Shown piece by piece: positions 56,801-64,000 of a stretch of DNA of 64,000 nt; the first letter of the stretch is position 1; each line of letters starts with the position of its first letter. The translations under genes were made by a program, and so were the position numbers. The stretch covers positions 119,423 through 183,422 of the forward strand of contig JAOARB010000028.1 of assembly GCA_025210775.1 (NCBI GenBank), in the 5' to 3' direction. Origin of the DNA: Prolixibacteraceae bacterium (GTDB taxonomy: Bacteria > Bacteroidota > Bacteroidia > Bacteroidales > Prolixibacteraceae). The notes below the pieces were generated by a model. That model worked only from the letters and a program-made list of their open reading frames with translations. It was not told the DNA's origin and made no database searches.

Positions 56801-59575
56801 CTGAATTACTACAAATTAAAACAACCTATTTCACTCAAGAAGGATAGTTTTAGTTTTTACCTAAGCTCTGTTATTGAAGAAAAGGAGTACAAAACAAACA
56901 CATATTATGAAAATGAAGAGAGGAAATTAAAACTCAAAGAAGATATCAGATATCAAACGTTTACCACCAATAATAGTAAAATGGTTACAGGATACGTTTA
57001 TGATAAAGAAACTAGAGAACCGCTACCTGGAGTTACTATATTCATAAAAGGGGAAATATATGCCACTATCACAAATATAGATGGGTATTACTCTATTGAA
57101 GTGCCAGATGGCAGCAGTATATTAAATTTTACCTATCTAGGTTACCTATCCAAAGAGAAGAAATTAGGTTCTAGAAATACTCTAAATGTAAACCTAAAAC
57201 CGGATAAAAGTAGCATAAATGAAAGGATAATCACTTCGCATGATGCAGATGAAGTGTTTCAAATTATTCCTACCGCAACGACCAATACCCTTCAATGGGA
57301 TATAAGTGGAGATATTTCTACGGATCGACAAGGCAGTATCACGAAAGTTTCGTTCTCATCTAATCGTAGTGGTTCGGGAAATGGAATAAAAATAAGAATA
57401 AATGGAGGGGTTCCTATTCTATTTGATCAAAAGCCCCTTTATGTCATTAATGGGAATATTTACTCTGGAGATATCACTGCCTTAGACCCGTCAGTGATTG
57501 AGGATATTAAAATTCTAAAAGACGTCAAGGATACAGCTATATATGGAGTTAATGGTGCAAATGGGGTGGTTATCATTAAAACGAAAGCAGGAGCTTTTAA
57601 TACGACATCACCTTCACTAAAAGGAGCTGATTATGATGATACATTTTTAGAATCAGCAGGACAATCCAATTCTATTCGTAATAATTTCTCAGATTATGCA
57701 TTTTGGCAACCAAGCTTAACAACAGATAAAAACGGAAGAACAGGATTTGATGTCCGTTTCCCTGATGATGTTACCAGTTGGCAGACCTTCTATCTTGCAA
57801 TGAATGGTCATAAACAATCGGGACAATCCAATGGTCATATTAAATCCTATAAACCACTTATGGCGCAACTGGCTGTTCCTAGATTTTTGGTTCAGAGCGA
57901 TAGCGCTTATGCCATAGGGAAAGTCCTTAACTATACCTCTGATTCGATAAAGGTCAAGACAAATTTTGAAGCGAATGGAGAAGAATTACTAGATAGATCC
58001 AGATTTTGTAATAACGCACTGATAGATACCGTTTTATTCATTGCTTCTAAAGATTCGGTGAAATTAAAATATTGCCTTGAATCTAAAGATGGCTATTTTG
58101 ATGGAGAGCAAAGAACGATAGCCGTTTATCCTAAAGGTCTAGAAGAAACAGAAGGTAAATTTTATGTACTCGATAAAGACACGACCCTTCAGTTGCAATT
58201 AGACCCTAACTTAGGTAAGGTAAAACTTTATGCTCAAGCAGATATTATTGATGTTATTGATAATGAAATCAATCATCTGATTAGTTATAGGTATTTCTGT
58301 AATGAACAGATTGCATCAAAATTGAAAGCACTACTGGCCGAAAAGAATATTGCAAATTACAAAGGAGTAAAGTTCAAGAAGGACAATAAGATTAATAAGC
58401 TCATTCGATTATTAATGAAGAATCAGAATAAAAATGGTTTATGGGGATGGTGGAAAAATTCAGATGAAAGCTTATGGATTAGTTTGCACATATTAGAGGC
58501 CATTACCCATGCAGAACAACTTGGATATAAGAGCTCGATTAATAAAAAACAGATTACAGAATTACTTATCTGGGAATTAGAACGACCACTCAATTTTAAT
58601 CAGAAGATAAGGGTAGTTAAAATTCTGAATCTATTGGATGCTAAAATTAATGATCAACGCTACATATCTGAATTGGAGAAGAGTAAAGACATTTCGTTAA
58701 ATGGACTACTCAATATTATTGAGTTGAAACAGCATAGTGGAATGGAATGTCATTTGGATACGCTAGATTATTATAAAAAGACAACCTTATTTGGGAACAC
58801 TTACTATTCGGATGAAAATAAGGAGACCGATTTGTTAGATAATGATATTCAAAATACATTACTAGCATATAAAGTTATTAAGGTAAATTCTGTAGCAGAT
58901 ACGCTAGAATTGAAAAAGATCCAAAATTACTTACTTGAGAATAGAAAAGAAGGACAATGGAGAAACACTTATGAATCTGCTCAAATCATAGAGACGATAT
59001 TGCCTGATTTGTTAAAAGGAAAGGCGAAATTAAATAAGCCTAAATTGTCATTTAAAGGAGATATAACGAAAACAGTTACTGAATTTCCTTTCGAAATGAC
59101 AATCAATCCAACACAAAAGATAGAAGTTTCCAAAACAGGAGACTTTCCAATATATCTTACAACCTATCAAAGCTATTGGAATGATTCGCCATCAGTAAAA
59201 AAAGAAGACTTTGAAATCTCTACGAGTTTTGAGAATAAGTCTACCCCTTTCTTAGAAGCTGGACAGGAGACCAAACTCATCACTAAAGTAACAGTTAAAA
59301 ACGATGCTGAATATGTGATGATAAACATTCCTATTCCGGGTGGTTGTTCCTATGCAGATAAGAAGAATTATTGGGCAAATGAATCACATAGAGAATATTA
59401 TAAGAATAAAACAACAATCTTCTGTGATCACTTACCTAAAGGAGAATATACTTTTGAGATAAAATTAATTTCAAGGTATTCAGGAACATATACAATTAAT
59501 CCTGCAAGGATTGAGCTAATGTATTTCCCTACTTTTAATGCCAATAATGAGATTAAAACCATTAAGATTAAATGA
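53816..59575 (+). CDS. alpha-2-macroglobulin-like protein with internal SusC-type plug
   Basis: 1919 residues with a signal peptide (VVITLLLSFGSFGQ). Macroglobulin domains come first (MG2-like 'YLVFNKPKYMPGDTVKFKAF' near 200). At about 1056-1135 lies a CarboxypepD_reg-like domain (VTGYVYDKETREPLPGVTIF). At about 1205-1260 comes a TonB-plug signature (PLYVINGN, 'VIEDIKILKDVKDTAIYGVN', 'GANGVVIIKTKAG'). The A2M domain resumes ('FWQPSLTTDKNGRTGFDVRF', near 1296), then thioester-type C-N-E-Q at 1495-1498 and a helical thioester-domain region ('NQNKNGLWGWWKNSDESLWI'). No receptor barrel exists. Probably an envelope protease trap or surface protein. Monocistronic. Confidence 0.85.
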   Translation: MEFISNKQKAIMVVITLLLSFGSFGQKLIESRKNSYYTYIYKITQKEAEEVYKKDYWKVKPSYFHTLVDSFPTDSLYSKKLQQGHYLKTFAKEEKQKITITSIQDFDVFICNNNTDLCIQVLDLQGKLIEDAKVSVRSKELHFDKKTHSYLDKKSNKKGLLKVSYHGFTAYYNLYKNNQESFHLGYRNPRFTSKHTGYLVFNKPKYMPGDTVKFKAFLSTKKGKPIDKEVDVILQNGSKNIKLTKLAPYRSGGYKYKFYLDDSLQLKLDRNYTILLKQNDRKEYINGYFRYEDYELSKNQLSLRVDKGIQFRNKDITLYAKGTNENDLNLKDARIEVLLTPESIDDYYENHAFIPDTLLFLKKKLDPIHETKIVLSDSLFPKANFVYTINVRLITSDNESFSKSEMVNYFYKSKQFDIEVKTDSIHFEYLKDGESESTLVTINAQDNFGNKSSVYKGMTPCDIKLNPYFSSYTIETDSISKSIYIYNQPSLLQCVSKRTKDSVSIVVNNPRKLPFIYNIYKKNEPQANGYTDSLDIHKKISTKEDYYVSIRYIWGGKVRNKNIRIPLIDKKLNISVTEPKIVYPGQKSRIDILVTDIDGKPVEGVDLTAYSLTKKFGYSTPKLPYLGKEKKGKKTFNNFSLKRPYKHAAKQLDYNAWKILAGLDSIEYYRFIYPQNSIYRFEYTTSDSITQFAPFVVSKGTIKPIHVIYVDNKPVYFSWSTNIRPYSFHINSGYHQIRLRTNEKEITIDSLYFKKGKKLIFSLDQYIKDANIKSQKVKAKLSRFEQQVLQKYIVPYEDSYEGKYAYIEHNGDFQLLAPKSKYIINHFMGPLTGDLNLHVMDSCTTTFQHEPLHEYEFFPTFKIRQFDSKRYPKYLYRNPEITSLNDSVLTKQVIEKRWKDEFYTFERQNTRYENPNYTSQGAGKLLIDFIQNDKPIKDMPLNILVYRYDNPKFVRVYSINISYIHQLKEGFHKLVLFYPGARYHIVDSLYIQPNGLNYYKLKQPISLKKDSFSFYLSSVIEEKEYKTNTYYENEERKLKLKEDIRYQTFTTNNSKMVTGYVYDKETREPLPGVTIFIKGEIYATITNIDGYYSIEVPDGSSILNFTYLGYLSKEKKLGSRNTLNVNLKPDKSSINERIITSHDADEVFQIIPTATTNTLQWDISGDISTDRQGSITKVSFSSNRSGSGNGIKIRINGGVPILFDQKPLYVINGNIYSGDITALDPSVIEDIKILKDVKDTAIYGVNGANGVVIIKTKAGAFNTTSPSLKGADYDDTFLESAGQSNSIRNNFSDYAFWQPSLTTDKNGRTGFDVRFPDDVTSWQTFYLAMNGHKQSGQSNGHIKSYKPLMAQLAVPRFLVQSDSAYAIGKVLNYTSDSIKVKTNFEANGEELLDRSRFCNNALIDTVLFIASKDSVKLKYCLESKDGYFDGEQRTIAVYPKGLEETEGKFYVLDKDTTLQLQLDPNLGKVKLYAQADIIDVIDNEINHLISYRYFCNEQIASKLKALLAEKNIANYKGVKFKKDNKINKLIRLLMKNQNKNGLWGWWKNSDESLWISLHILEAITHAEQLGYKSSINKKQITELLIWELERPLNFNQKIRVVKILNLLDAKINDQRYISELEKSKDISLNGLLNIIELKQHSGMECHLDTLDYYKKTTLFGNTYYSDENKETDLLDNDIQNTLLAYKVIKVNSVADTLELKKIQNYLLENRKEGQWRNTYESAQIIETILPDLLKGKAKLNKPKLSFKGDITKTVTEFPFEMTINPTQKIEVSKTGDFPIYLTTYQSYWNDSPSVKKEDFEISTSFENKSTPFLEAGQETKLITKVTVKNDAEYVMINIPIPGGCSYADKKNYWANESHREYYKNKTTIFCDHLPKGEYTFEIKLISRYSGTYTINPARIELMYFPTFNANNEIKTIKIK

Positions 59576-59956
59576 TTTCACGAACATCCATCGGTTGGCT
59601 AAAGGACTAAATAAAGAAGGTTAGCTTATTGTAGTTAATTTAAACGATGGTATGGAAATCCATAGTTAATGTAGATTGCGTTGTCTCTTGCTATACACAT
59701 TATAGTCTTAGAAAGATAAGGTGTAATAACGTTGGGACAACGCAATATTGAGGAGGAGCAATCCTCCTTTTTTGTATCCATCACTTTCGTTCACTAAACA
59801 AACTACTTCTGAGAGAGGGGTCTAATTTAAATGCAAGAATTATTGTATTTCTTCTTATTAAATAAAGACAACAAATAGTAATATTTATTGTTTTTATTAT
59901 TTTTATGTAAAATATTTTAATTCTAACTAATTCAAAATCATCTAATATTTGAAGTT
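59576..59956. other. intergenic region
   Basis: 381 bp. Contains the terminator of the macroglobulin gene and an AT-rich promoter region for the next lipoprotein. Nothing else seen. Confidence 0.5.
59751..59774 (+). terminator. intrinsic terminator with GCAA tetraloop
   Basis: aggagga-gcaa-tcctcct, perfect 7-bp stem with a GNRA loop, followed by TTTTTG. It is 175 bp after the macroglobulin stop. Confidence 0.8.
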
Positions 59957-61267
59957 ATGAAAACTCTATTTATTCCTATTTTAGTATTAACACTATTGCT
60001 GTTTGGATGTTCAAAAAAAGAAATGGACAATCATCCACCAGAAGTTCCGATATTGATTACCCCTCCAAACGAAGCAATAATATCTATAGATTCTCAAGAA
60101 TTTACGTGGAAAACAAATGATAAAGATGGAGATGTAGTTAATTCAACCTTAATGATTAGTAAGGATGGTGGTAAGAATTGGACACGTAAGGAATTATTTG
60201 GTAGTAAAAGCATATTAATTTTCAATAACACTAATGATAATATTGAAAGCTATGTATTCGAAAAAGGGGTCAAGTATCTTTGGAAAGTAATCGCTCAGGA
60301 TGTAATTCCGGAACAAAGTTTAAGTTCTGAAAGTGAAACCTATTGTTTTTATACTCAACCCAAAGGATTGCTTAATTTGGAAGAACAATCGGGACATGAA
60401 TATATAGATCTAAAATGGAAGGATGCCCCCAATCTAAAACATATTGAATTAAGTATAAACCCAACGATTGAAAATATGCCCAATTCAATCATTATCAAGC
60501 CTGGCGTTGAAAAGTATAGCTTTAAAGGGGTTAAAAATCGAACTGTATATACGTTTAGTTTTACCGTAATTGACAATGATGATCATAAAGCGGAAACACA
60601 GATTATAAAATCGATGCCTTTACCACCCGATATGGTTCACGATGCAGATTTTAACATGTATACCACAGTGAAAATAGGGGATCAAACATGGATGAGAGAG
60701 AACTTAAGGACAACTAAATGGCAAGATGGAACACCCCTAACATTAAGCAATGGGCAGGAGTATCCAGTTAAATGCCTAAAAAATCCACTTAGTGATGAAG
60801 GAGGTTATTTTTATCCTAAAAGTATCATTAATGCAGACAAAAGTATATGTCCTAAAGGTTACCACATACCAAGTGATGAAGAATGGAAACAGTTGGAACG
60901 ATACTTAGGTATGCCTGAAGAGGATTTGGATAAATCAAACTACGATGAACGTGGTCAATTAGAGGGTATTGGTAGAGTACTAAAATCGCAAAATGGATGG
61001 AAAGATTACGAAGGCAACAGTGGCAATGGTATCGATTCACGTGGACTAAATATAAAACCAGAAGGCATATTAGAGATTAGTGGCTACATGGGAGAATATG
61101 GTATTGTTGTTAAAGGACAAGGCATATTAACTTATTTGTGGACTAGCACACAAAGTAAAGATAAGTGGTATAACATAACTCGATTTTTTAGATATGATAA
61201 AAGAGGTATTTTCCGTTTTATTCATAATGAAAGTTTATCTGTTCGATGTATCAAAGATTCTAAATAG
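59957..61267 (+). CDS. FISUMP-domain lipoprotein with Fn3-like region
   Basis: 436 residues with lipobox 'LTLLLFGC'. Residues 28-130 form a fibronectin-III/Ig-like domain ('HPPEVPILITPPNEAIISID', 'FTWKTNDKDGDVVNSTLMIS'), followed by a second beta segment. From about 235 comes the FISUMP domain (Fibrobacter succinogenes major paralogous domain): 'TTVKIGDQTWMRENLRTTKW', 'DGTPL', 'ICPKGYHIPSDEEWKQLERY', 'YLWTSTQSKDKW' and the closing 'SLSVRCIKDSK'. Such proteins are exposed on the surface. It is paralogous to the decayed gene at 16420-16830. Single gene with its own terminator. Confidence 0.85.
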   Translation: MKTLFIPILVLTLLLFGCSKKEMDNHPPEVPILITPPNEAIISIDSQEFTWKTNDKDGDVVNSTLMISKDGGKNWTRKELFGSKSILIFNNTNDNIESYVFEKGVKYLWKVIAQDVIPEQSLSSESETYCFYTQPKGLLNLEEQSGHEYIDLKWKDAPNLKHIELSINPTIENMPNSIIIKPGVEKYSFKGVKNRTVYTFSFTVIDNDDHKAETQIIKSMPLPPDMVHDADFNMYTTVKIGDQTWMRENLRTTKWQDGTPLTLSNGQEYPVKCLKNPLSDEGGYFYPKSIINADKSICPKGYHIPSDEEWKQLERYLGMPEEDLDKSNYDERGQLEGIGRVLKSQNGWKDYEGNSGNGIDSRGLNIKPEGILEISGYMGEYGIVVKGQGILTYLWTSTQSKDKWYNITRFFRYDKRGIFRFIHNESLSVRCIKDSK

Positions 61268-61595
61268 TACTATTTACTCCAATATCGATAATATTAAAAT
61301 TAGAGCGGTCTAGGATCTTACCGCTCTTTATTTTTGATATGTTTAAGAATAGCTTATAATCCAATTTAAAATAATGGCGACTTATAAAATGGCTACAAAT
61401 TCATTTTTCATTAATAGCCAAACATACAAATATACCCCAATACAACTAATAGTAAATAATCGTAAGAAAGAAAATATTTATACATTTGGTTATTATATGA
61501 ATATAAATAGTGCTAACAGGCTTGAATTCTAAAGAGATTGAAATCAAGCACGACACATTAAGTCAAATTGAAATAAACAGTAAAACGACAAATCA
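61268..61595. other. intergenic region
   Basis: 328 bp. Contains the FISUMP gene terminator and a TACATTTG -7-like element at 61481-61488, 107 bp before the next ATG. Confidence 0.5.
61302..61336 (+). terminator. intrinsic terminator after the FISUMP gene
   Basis: agagcggt / accgctct perfect 8-bp stem, 10-nt loop, followed by TTATTTTTG. Confidence 0.85.
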
Positions 61596-62771
61596 ATGAT
61601 AGAATGTAAAATTGGGAAAGGATGGGCTATTGCTGCTGCGATATCTGTATTAATATTTATTGGTGTTTTTGGTATTCTTGGCATTATGCCTTGGGTGCAA
61701 GACGAAATTAACCTAATACTTGGTCTTTTGGTAACTCCTTTTTCGATAGGGATAATTATATTCTTGGTATACGGATTAATTAATATTAAAAAAAGACGAT
61801 TCATTATTGATAATGAAAAACTTATCTCAATTAGTGTGTTTAAAACCAAGGAATTATATTATGATGAAATTAAAGGCTATAAAGTTAATGAAAGATGGAT
61901 ATTAATAATCCCAAAAGACAATAAGAAAAAGAAGATCAAAGTGGATCGCAGTATGAGTGGTACTCAAGAAGCATTATCTTGGATTTCTGAAAAGTTTGAC
62001 GACCTAGATATGGTTAGCAAAATAAATGATGAAGAAGAAATCCTAAATAATGAAAATATCGGATGGACACGAGAAATTAGAGAAGAGAAACTGCTAAATG
62101 CACGAAAAACAACAAAAGTATTAAACATACTAGGTATAATTTCCTTTGTATGGACTGTGTTTTTTCCAATACCATATATCTACGCGATCCTTTCCACTTT
62201 AACGATCCCCATCAGTGCAGTTCTGGTAACAAAATTCTTCAGTGGACTTATTCGTTTAGACGAACGCAAAGATAGTGCACACCCAACTGTTGTATATGCC
62301 TTAACACTTCCATCATTGGGATTATCGATTAGGAGTTTATTAGATTTTGAAATTTTTGATTATTCGAATGTTTGGATAATATCAGTAGCAATAATGGTGA
62401 CTCTTTTGTCTGTCATTCTAATAAAACAGGAGGAATTCTCACTTAAAAATAAAAAAAGTTTATTATCAATCATCCCTATTGCAATGTTTCTATGGGCATA
62501 TGGTTTTGGTGCTACCATTTTTATTAATTGCTACCTAGACACTTCTAGACCAGAACTCTTTACTGCTAAAATAGTTGACAAGAGTATCAGTAACGGGAAA
62601 ATCACAACCTATTATTTAAAACTTACAAGTTGGGGGCCCCAGAAAGAAGTAGATGAGGTAAGTGTAGATCAAGCCATGTATGATCGAGTTGAAGTTGATA
62701 ACAATGTAGACATCTATTTTATGAATGGAAAACTTGAAATTCCTTGGTTTATTGTATTAGAGAAACAATAA
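61596..62771 (+). CDS. multi-pass membrane protein of unknown function (PH-like segment)
   Basis: 391 residues. Two N-terminal helices ('GWAIAAAISVLIFIGVFGIL', 'LLVTPFSIGIIIFLVYGLIN') are followed by a cytosolic beta segment of bacterial-PH/photosystem-assembly type ('KKRRFIIDNEKLISISVFKT', 'KELYYDEIKGYKV', 'ILIIPKDNKKKKIKVDRSMS'). About six more hydrophobic helices run to residue 315, then a C-terminal extracytoplasmic domain (AKIVDKSISNGKITTYYLKL). Not assigned to a named family. No neighbour suggests a role. Confidence 0.7.
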   Translation: MIECKIGKGWAIAAAISVLIFIGVFGILGIMPWVQDEINLILGLLVTPFSIGIIIFLVYGLINIKKRRFIIDNEKLISISVFKTKELYYDEIKGYKVNERWILIIPKDNKKKKIKVDRSMSGTQEALSWISEKFDDLDMVSKINDEEEILNNENIGWTREIREEKLLNARKTTKVLNILGIISFVWTVFFPIPYIYAILSTLTIPISAVLVTKFFSGLIRLDERKDSAHPTVVYALTLPSLGLSIRSLLDFEIFDYSNVWIISVAIMVTLLSVILIKQEEFSLKNKKSLLSIIPIAMFLWAYGFGATIFINCYLDTSRPELFTAKIVDKSISNGKITTYYLKLTSWGPQKEVDEVSVDQAMYDRVEVDNNVDIYFMNGKLEIPWFIVLEKQ

Positions 62772-63266
62772 AAGTAAAGAGGATTGTAAAGATGTAAACC
62801 ATTCGAAACAATCATCGAACTATTCTTGTGAGACTACCACATTTAATCTTTGTAAATAGTCTTTATTTGAACTCAAAATAAACCCGTCCCTTAATCCAAT
62901 GATTATTTTTGTGAATTGGTTAAATATAAAAAGCGAAAGATGTAGAATTTTATTTAAGACAAATATCATGCATTTATGATTTACACTTGCATTCAAATCA
63001 TAAATGCAATGCTATATTATAACCGACACAAAAATAATCTAAGCTAGTTAGGAGAGAGATAAAATACTTCAGACCTCTTCTAATTTTTTTTCTTCTATTA
63101 TCCTTATTCCTAACAACCTGATTGATGTATTCATTTATGAAGTCATAGTTATTTAATTACCACCTCCTTAAAGGCATTTTTATTTATTGTTATTAACAAG
63201 AATGGGAAGAATAATAACCATGATTTTAAAGATTATCTTAGTGAAAGAAATAAATATTTAACAAAG
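62772..63266. other. intergenic region with a 14-bp inverted repeat
   Basis: 495 bp without a gene. A perfect inverted repeat (62969-62982 with 62995-63008, core gcatttatgattt) has a 12-nt loop and no U tract. Confidence 0.5.
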
Positions 63267-63605
63267 ATGAAAATCATTGAAAACCATCAAATAATGTCAG
63301 CATTTACTTCAGCAGAAATACCAGTGGATGGTGTTCTATCAAAATAAATTCAAGCCGAAAACCAACAGTTTATATTCATGGAGTTTGAGCAAGATTCAGA
63401 GATTACACCACATTCTCATGATGCCCAATCGGGTGTAGTCTTGAATGGAGAGATGAGAATTACCATCGATGAGAAAGACTTATACTACATAAGAGGGGGT
63501 TCTTCCTAGATTCCCGAAGATATAATCCATTCTAATAAGATAAAAGCAGGCTATTAAGTCTACATCCTCTTTGATCAAAAAGATCGATATAAGGCCCTAA
63601 AATAA
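63267..63605 (+). pseudogene. cupin-domain protein pseudogene
   Basis: An ATG at 63267 opens a frame reading 'MKIIENHQIMSAFTSAEIPV', then TAA at 63345. It continues 'FIFMEFEQDSEITPHSHDAQ', 'SGVVLNGEMRITIDEKDLYY' and a TAG after GGSS, then 'IPEDIIHSNKIKAGY', another TAA, and ends 'FDQKDRYKALK' with TAA at 63603. The pattern P-H-S-H ... G-x-M-x-I-T-I ... I-P-x-x-x-x-H is a complete cupin barrel of about 112 codons with three internal stops. There is no frameshift, so the decay is recent. Confidence 0.85.
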
Positions 63606-63778
63606 AGAGAATGGGGTATGATAGATTTCGAAGAACAGAAACCCACCTTGACATCTATTATTAATCATCGAACATATAGATCTCAACAATAACTCAAAAT
63701 AAGAAACCTAATTAACGTAAAAAGCGACACCTGATTAAATACAAAAAGAAGATCGATTTGGTAAGAGTATATAGAAAC
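63606..63778. other. intergenic region before the tRNA genes
   Basis: No feature seen apart from coding-like continuation of the cupin frame for about 20 codons (WGMIDFEEQKPTLTSIINHR), which may reflect a longer original protein. Confidence 0.4.
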
Positions 63779-63812
63779 AAAAAAGCTTTACTTTTTCAAG
63801 TAAAGCTTTTTT
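63779..63812 (-). terminator. tRNA operon terminator
   Basis: aaaagctttactt-tttc-aagtaaagctttt: 13 bp plus two flanking A-T pairs, perfect. It lies directly after the tRNA-Ser 3' end on the minus strand and ends in TTTTTT. Confidence 0.9.
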
Positions 63813-63901
<89 letters not shown>

Positions 63902-63929
63902 TAAAGATGGTTATTTCAATAAAAATAAG

Positions 63930-64000
63930 TCGGGGTACCAGGATTCGAACCTGGGACCCCCTGCTCCCAAAGCAGGTGCGCTAACCGGACTGCGCTACAC
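63930..64000 (-). tRNA. tRNA-Pro (UGG anticodon), 5' end outside window
   Basis: Minus-strand tRNA with anticodon arm CCTGCTTTGGGAGCAGG (anticodon TGG), T arm CCAGGTTCGAATCCTGG and 3' acceptor TACCCCG plus A. About four 5' nucleotides lie beyond the window edge. It is 28 bp upstream of tRNA-Ser, so probably the same transcript. Confidence 0.93.

Noticed and set aside
63267..63605. Stop-codon reassignment to explain the cupin frame
   Set aside because: Both TAA and TAG interrupt this frame while both codons terminate other intact genes in the window.

Overview
The window is chromosomal DNA from an AT-rich member of the Bacteroidota, most likely a marine Bacteroidales/Marinilabiliales-type organism. 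The genus-level placement is a guess. The group assignment rests on: TonB receptors with an N-terminal carboxypeptidase-like domain; a type IX secretion (T9SS) C-terminal sorting domain; a Reg_prop/Y_Y_Y hybrid-sensor regulator; FISUMP lipoproteins; DEAD-helicase and cold-shock gene pairs; weak ribosome binding sites; and promoters of the TTTG-N19-TAnnTTTG type, with one textbook example upstream of the cold-shock gene.

Layout. 1-1.1 kb: the 3' end of a HEPN-like gene overlapping a TerD-family gene. 1.3-9 kb: an AraC/GyrI regulator, a PEGA-like lipoprotein, a sugar-isomerase-like TIM barrel, and an iron-uptake-like locus (AraC/PchR-type regulator divergent from a TonB receptor and a DUF4374/XusB-like lipoprotein) with a perfect 22-bp palindrome at its promoter. 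9.2-14.6 kb: a 1327-residue protein of unknown function with a DUF3859-like C-terminus, then a royal-jelly-family beta-propeller lipoprotein. 14.6-17 kb: a graveyard with a decayed transposase, a perfect 30-bp hairpin, a MarR gene and a decayed FISUMP gene. 17-20.3 kb: a D-threonine-aldolase-like/ornithine-cyclodeaminase-like operon with two palindromic operators over its promoter, divergent from a cation-efflux transporter.

21-30 kb: a cell-surface module made of a zincin lipoprotein, an outer-membrane barrel, a T9SS-secreted leucine-rich-repeat protein, a membrane sensor fused to an AraC output (with a degenerate kinase domain and no receiver), and a lipoprotein. 30-33 kb: a cold-response block (CSD protein, DEAD-box helicase, small CspA). 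33-36 kb: GDPD, hexitol-phosphatase-like HAD and tandem GNAT genes. 36-40 kb: a membrane AraC regulator and an exported FAD oxidoreductase between two copies of a permuted REP-like palindromic repeat cluster. 40-45 kb: MATE transporter, Crp/Fnr regulator, nitroreductase, AraC regulator.

45-53.8 kb is the most accessory-looking part: a nested CCATGG hairpin, two 95-bp direct repeats that each carry a promoter-like end, a lipoprotein, an IS3 relic, and a large sacsin-like GHKL ATPase with a DUF3883-like tail, which is a candidate stand-alone defence gene. 53.8-62.8 kb: a 1919-residue alpha-2-macroglobulin-like protein with an internal SusC-type plug signature, a FISUMP lipoprotein and a membrane protein. 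The right end holds a cupin pseudogene, tRNA-Ser(GCU) and a tRNA-Pro(UGG) cut by the window edge.

All calls come from reading the sequence by eye. No similarity search was possible, so family names rest on recognised motifs.
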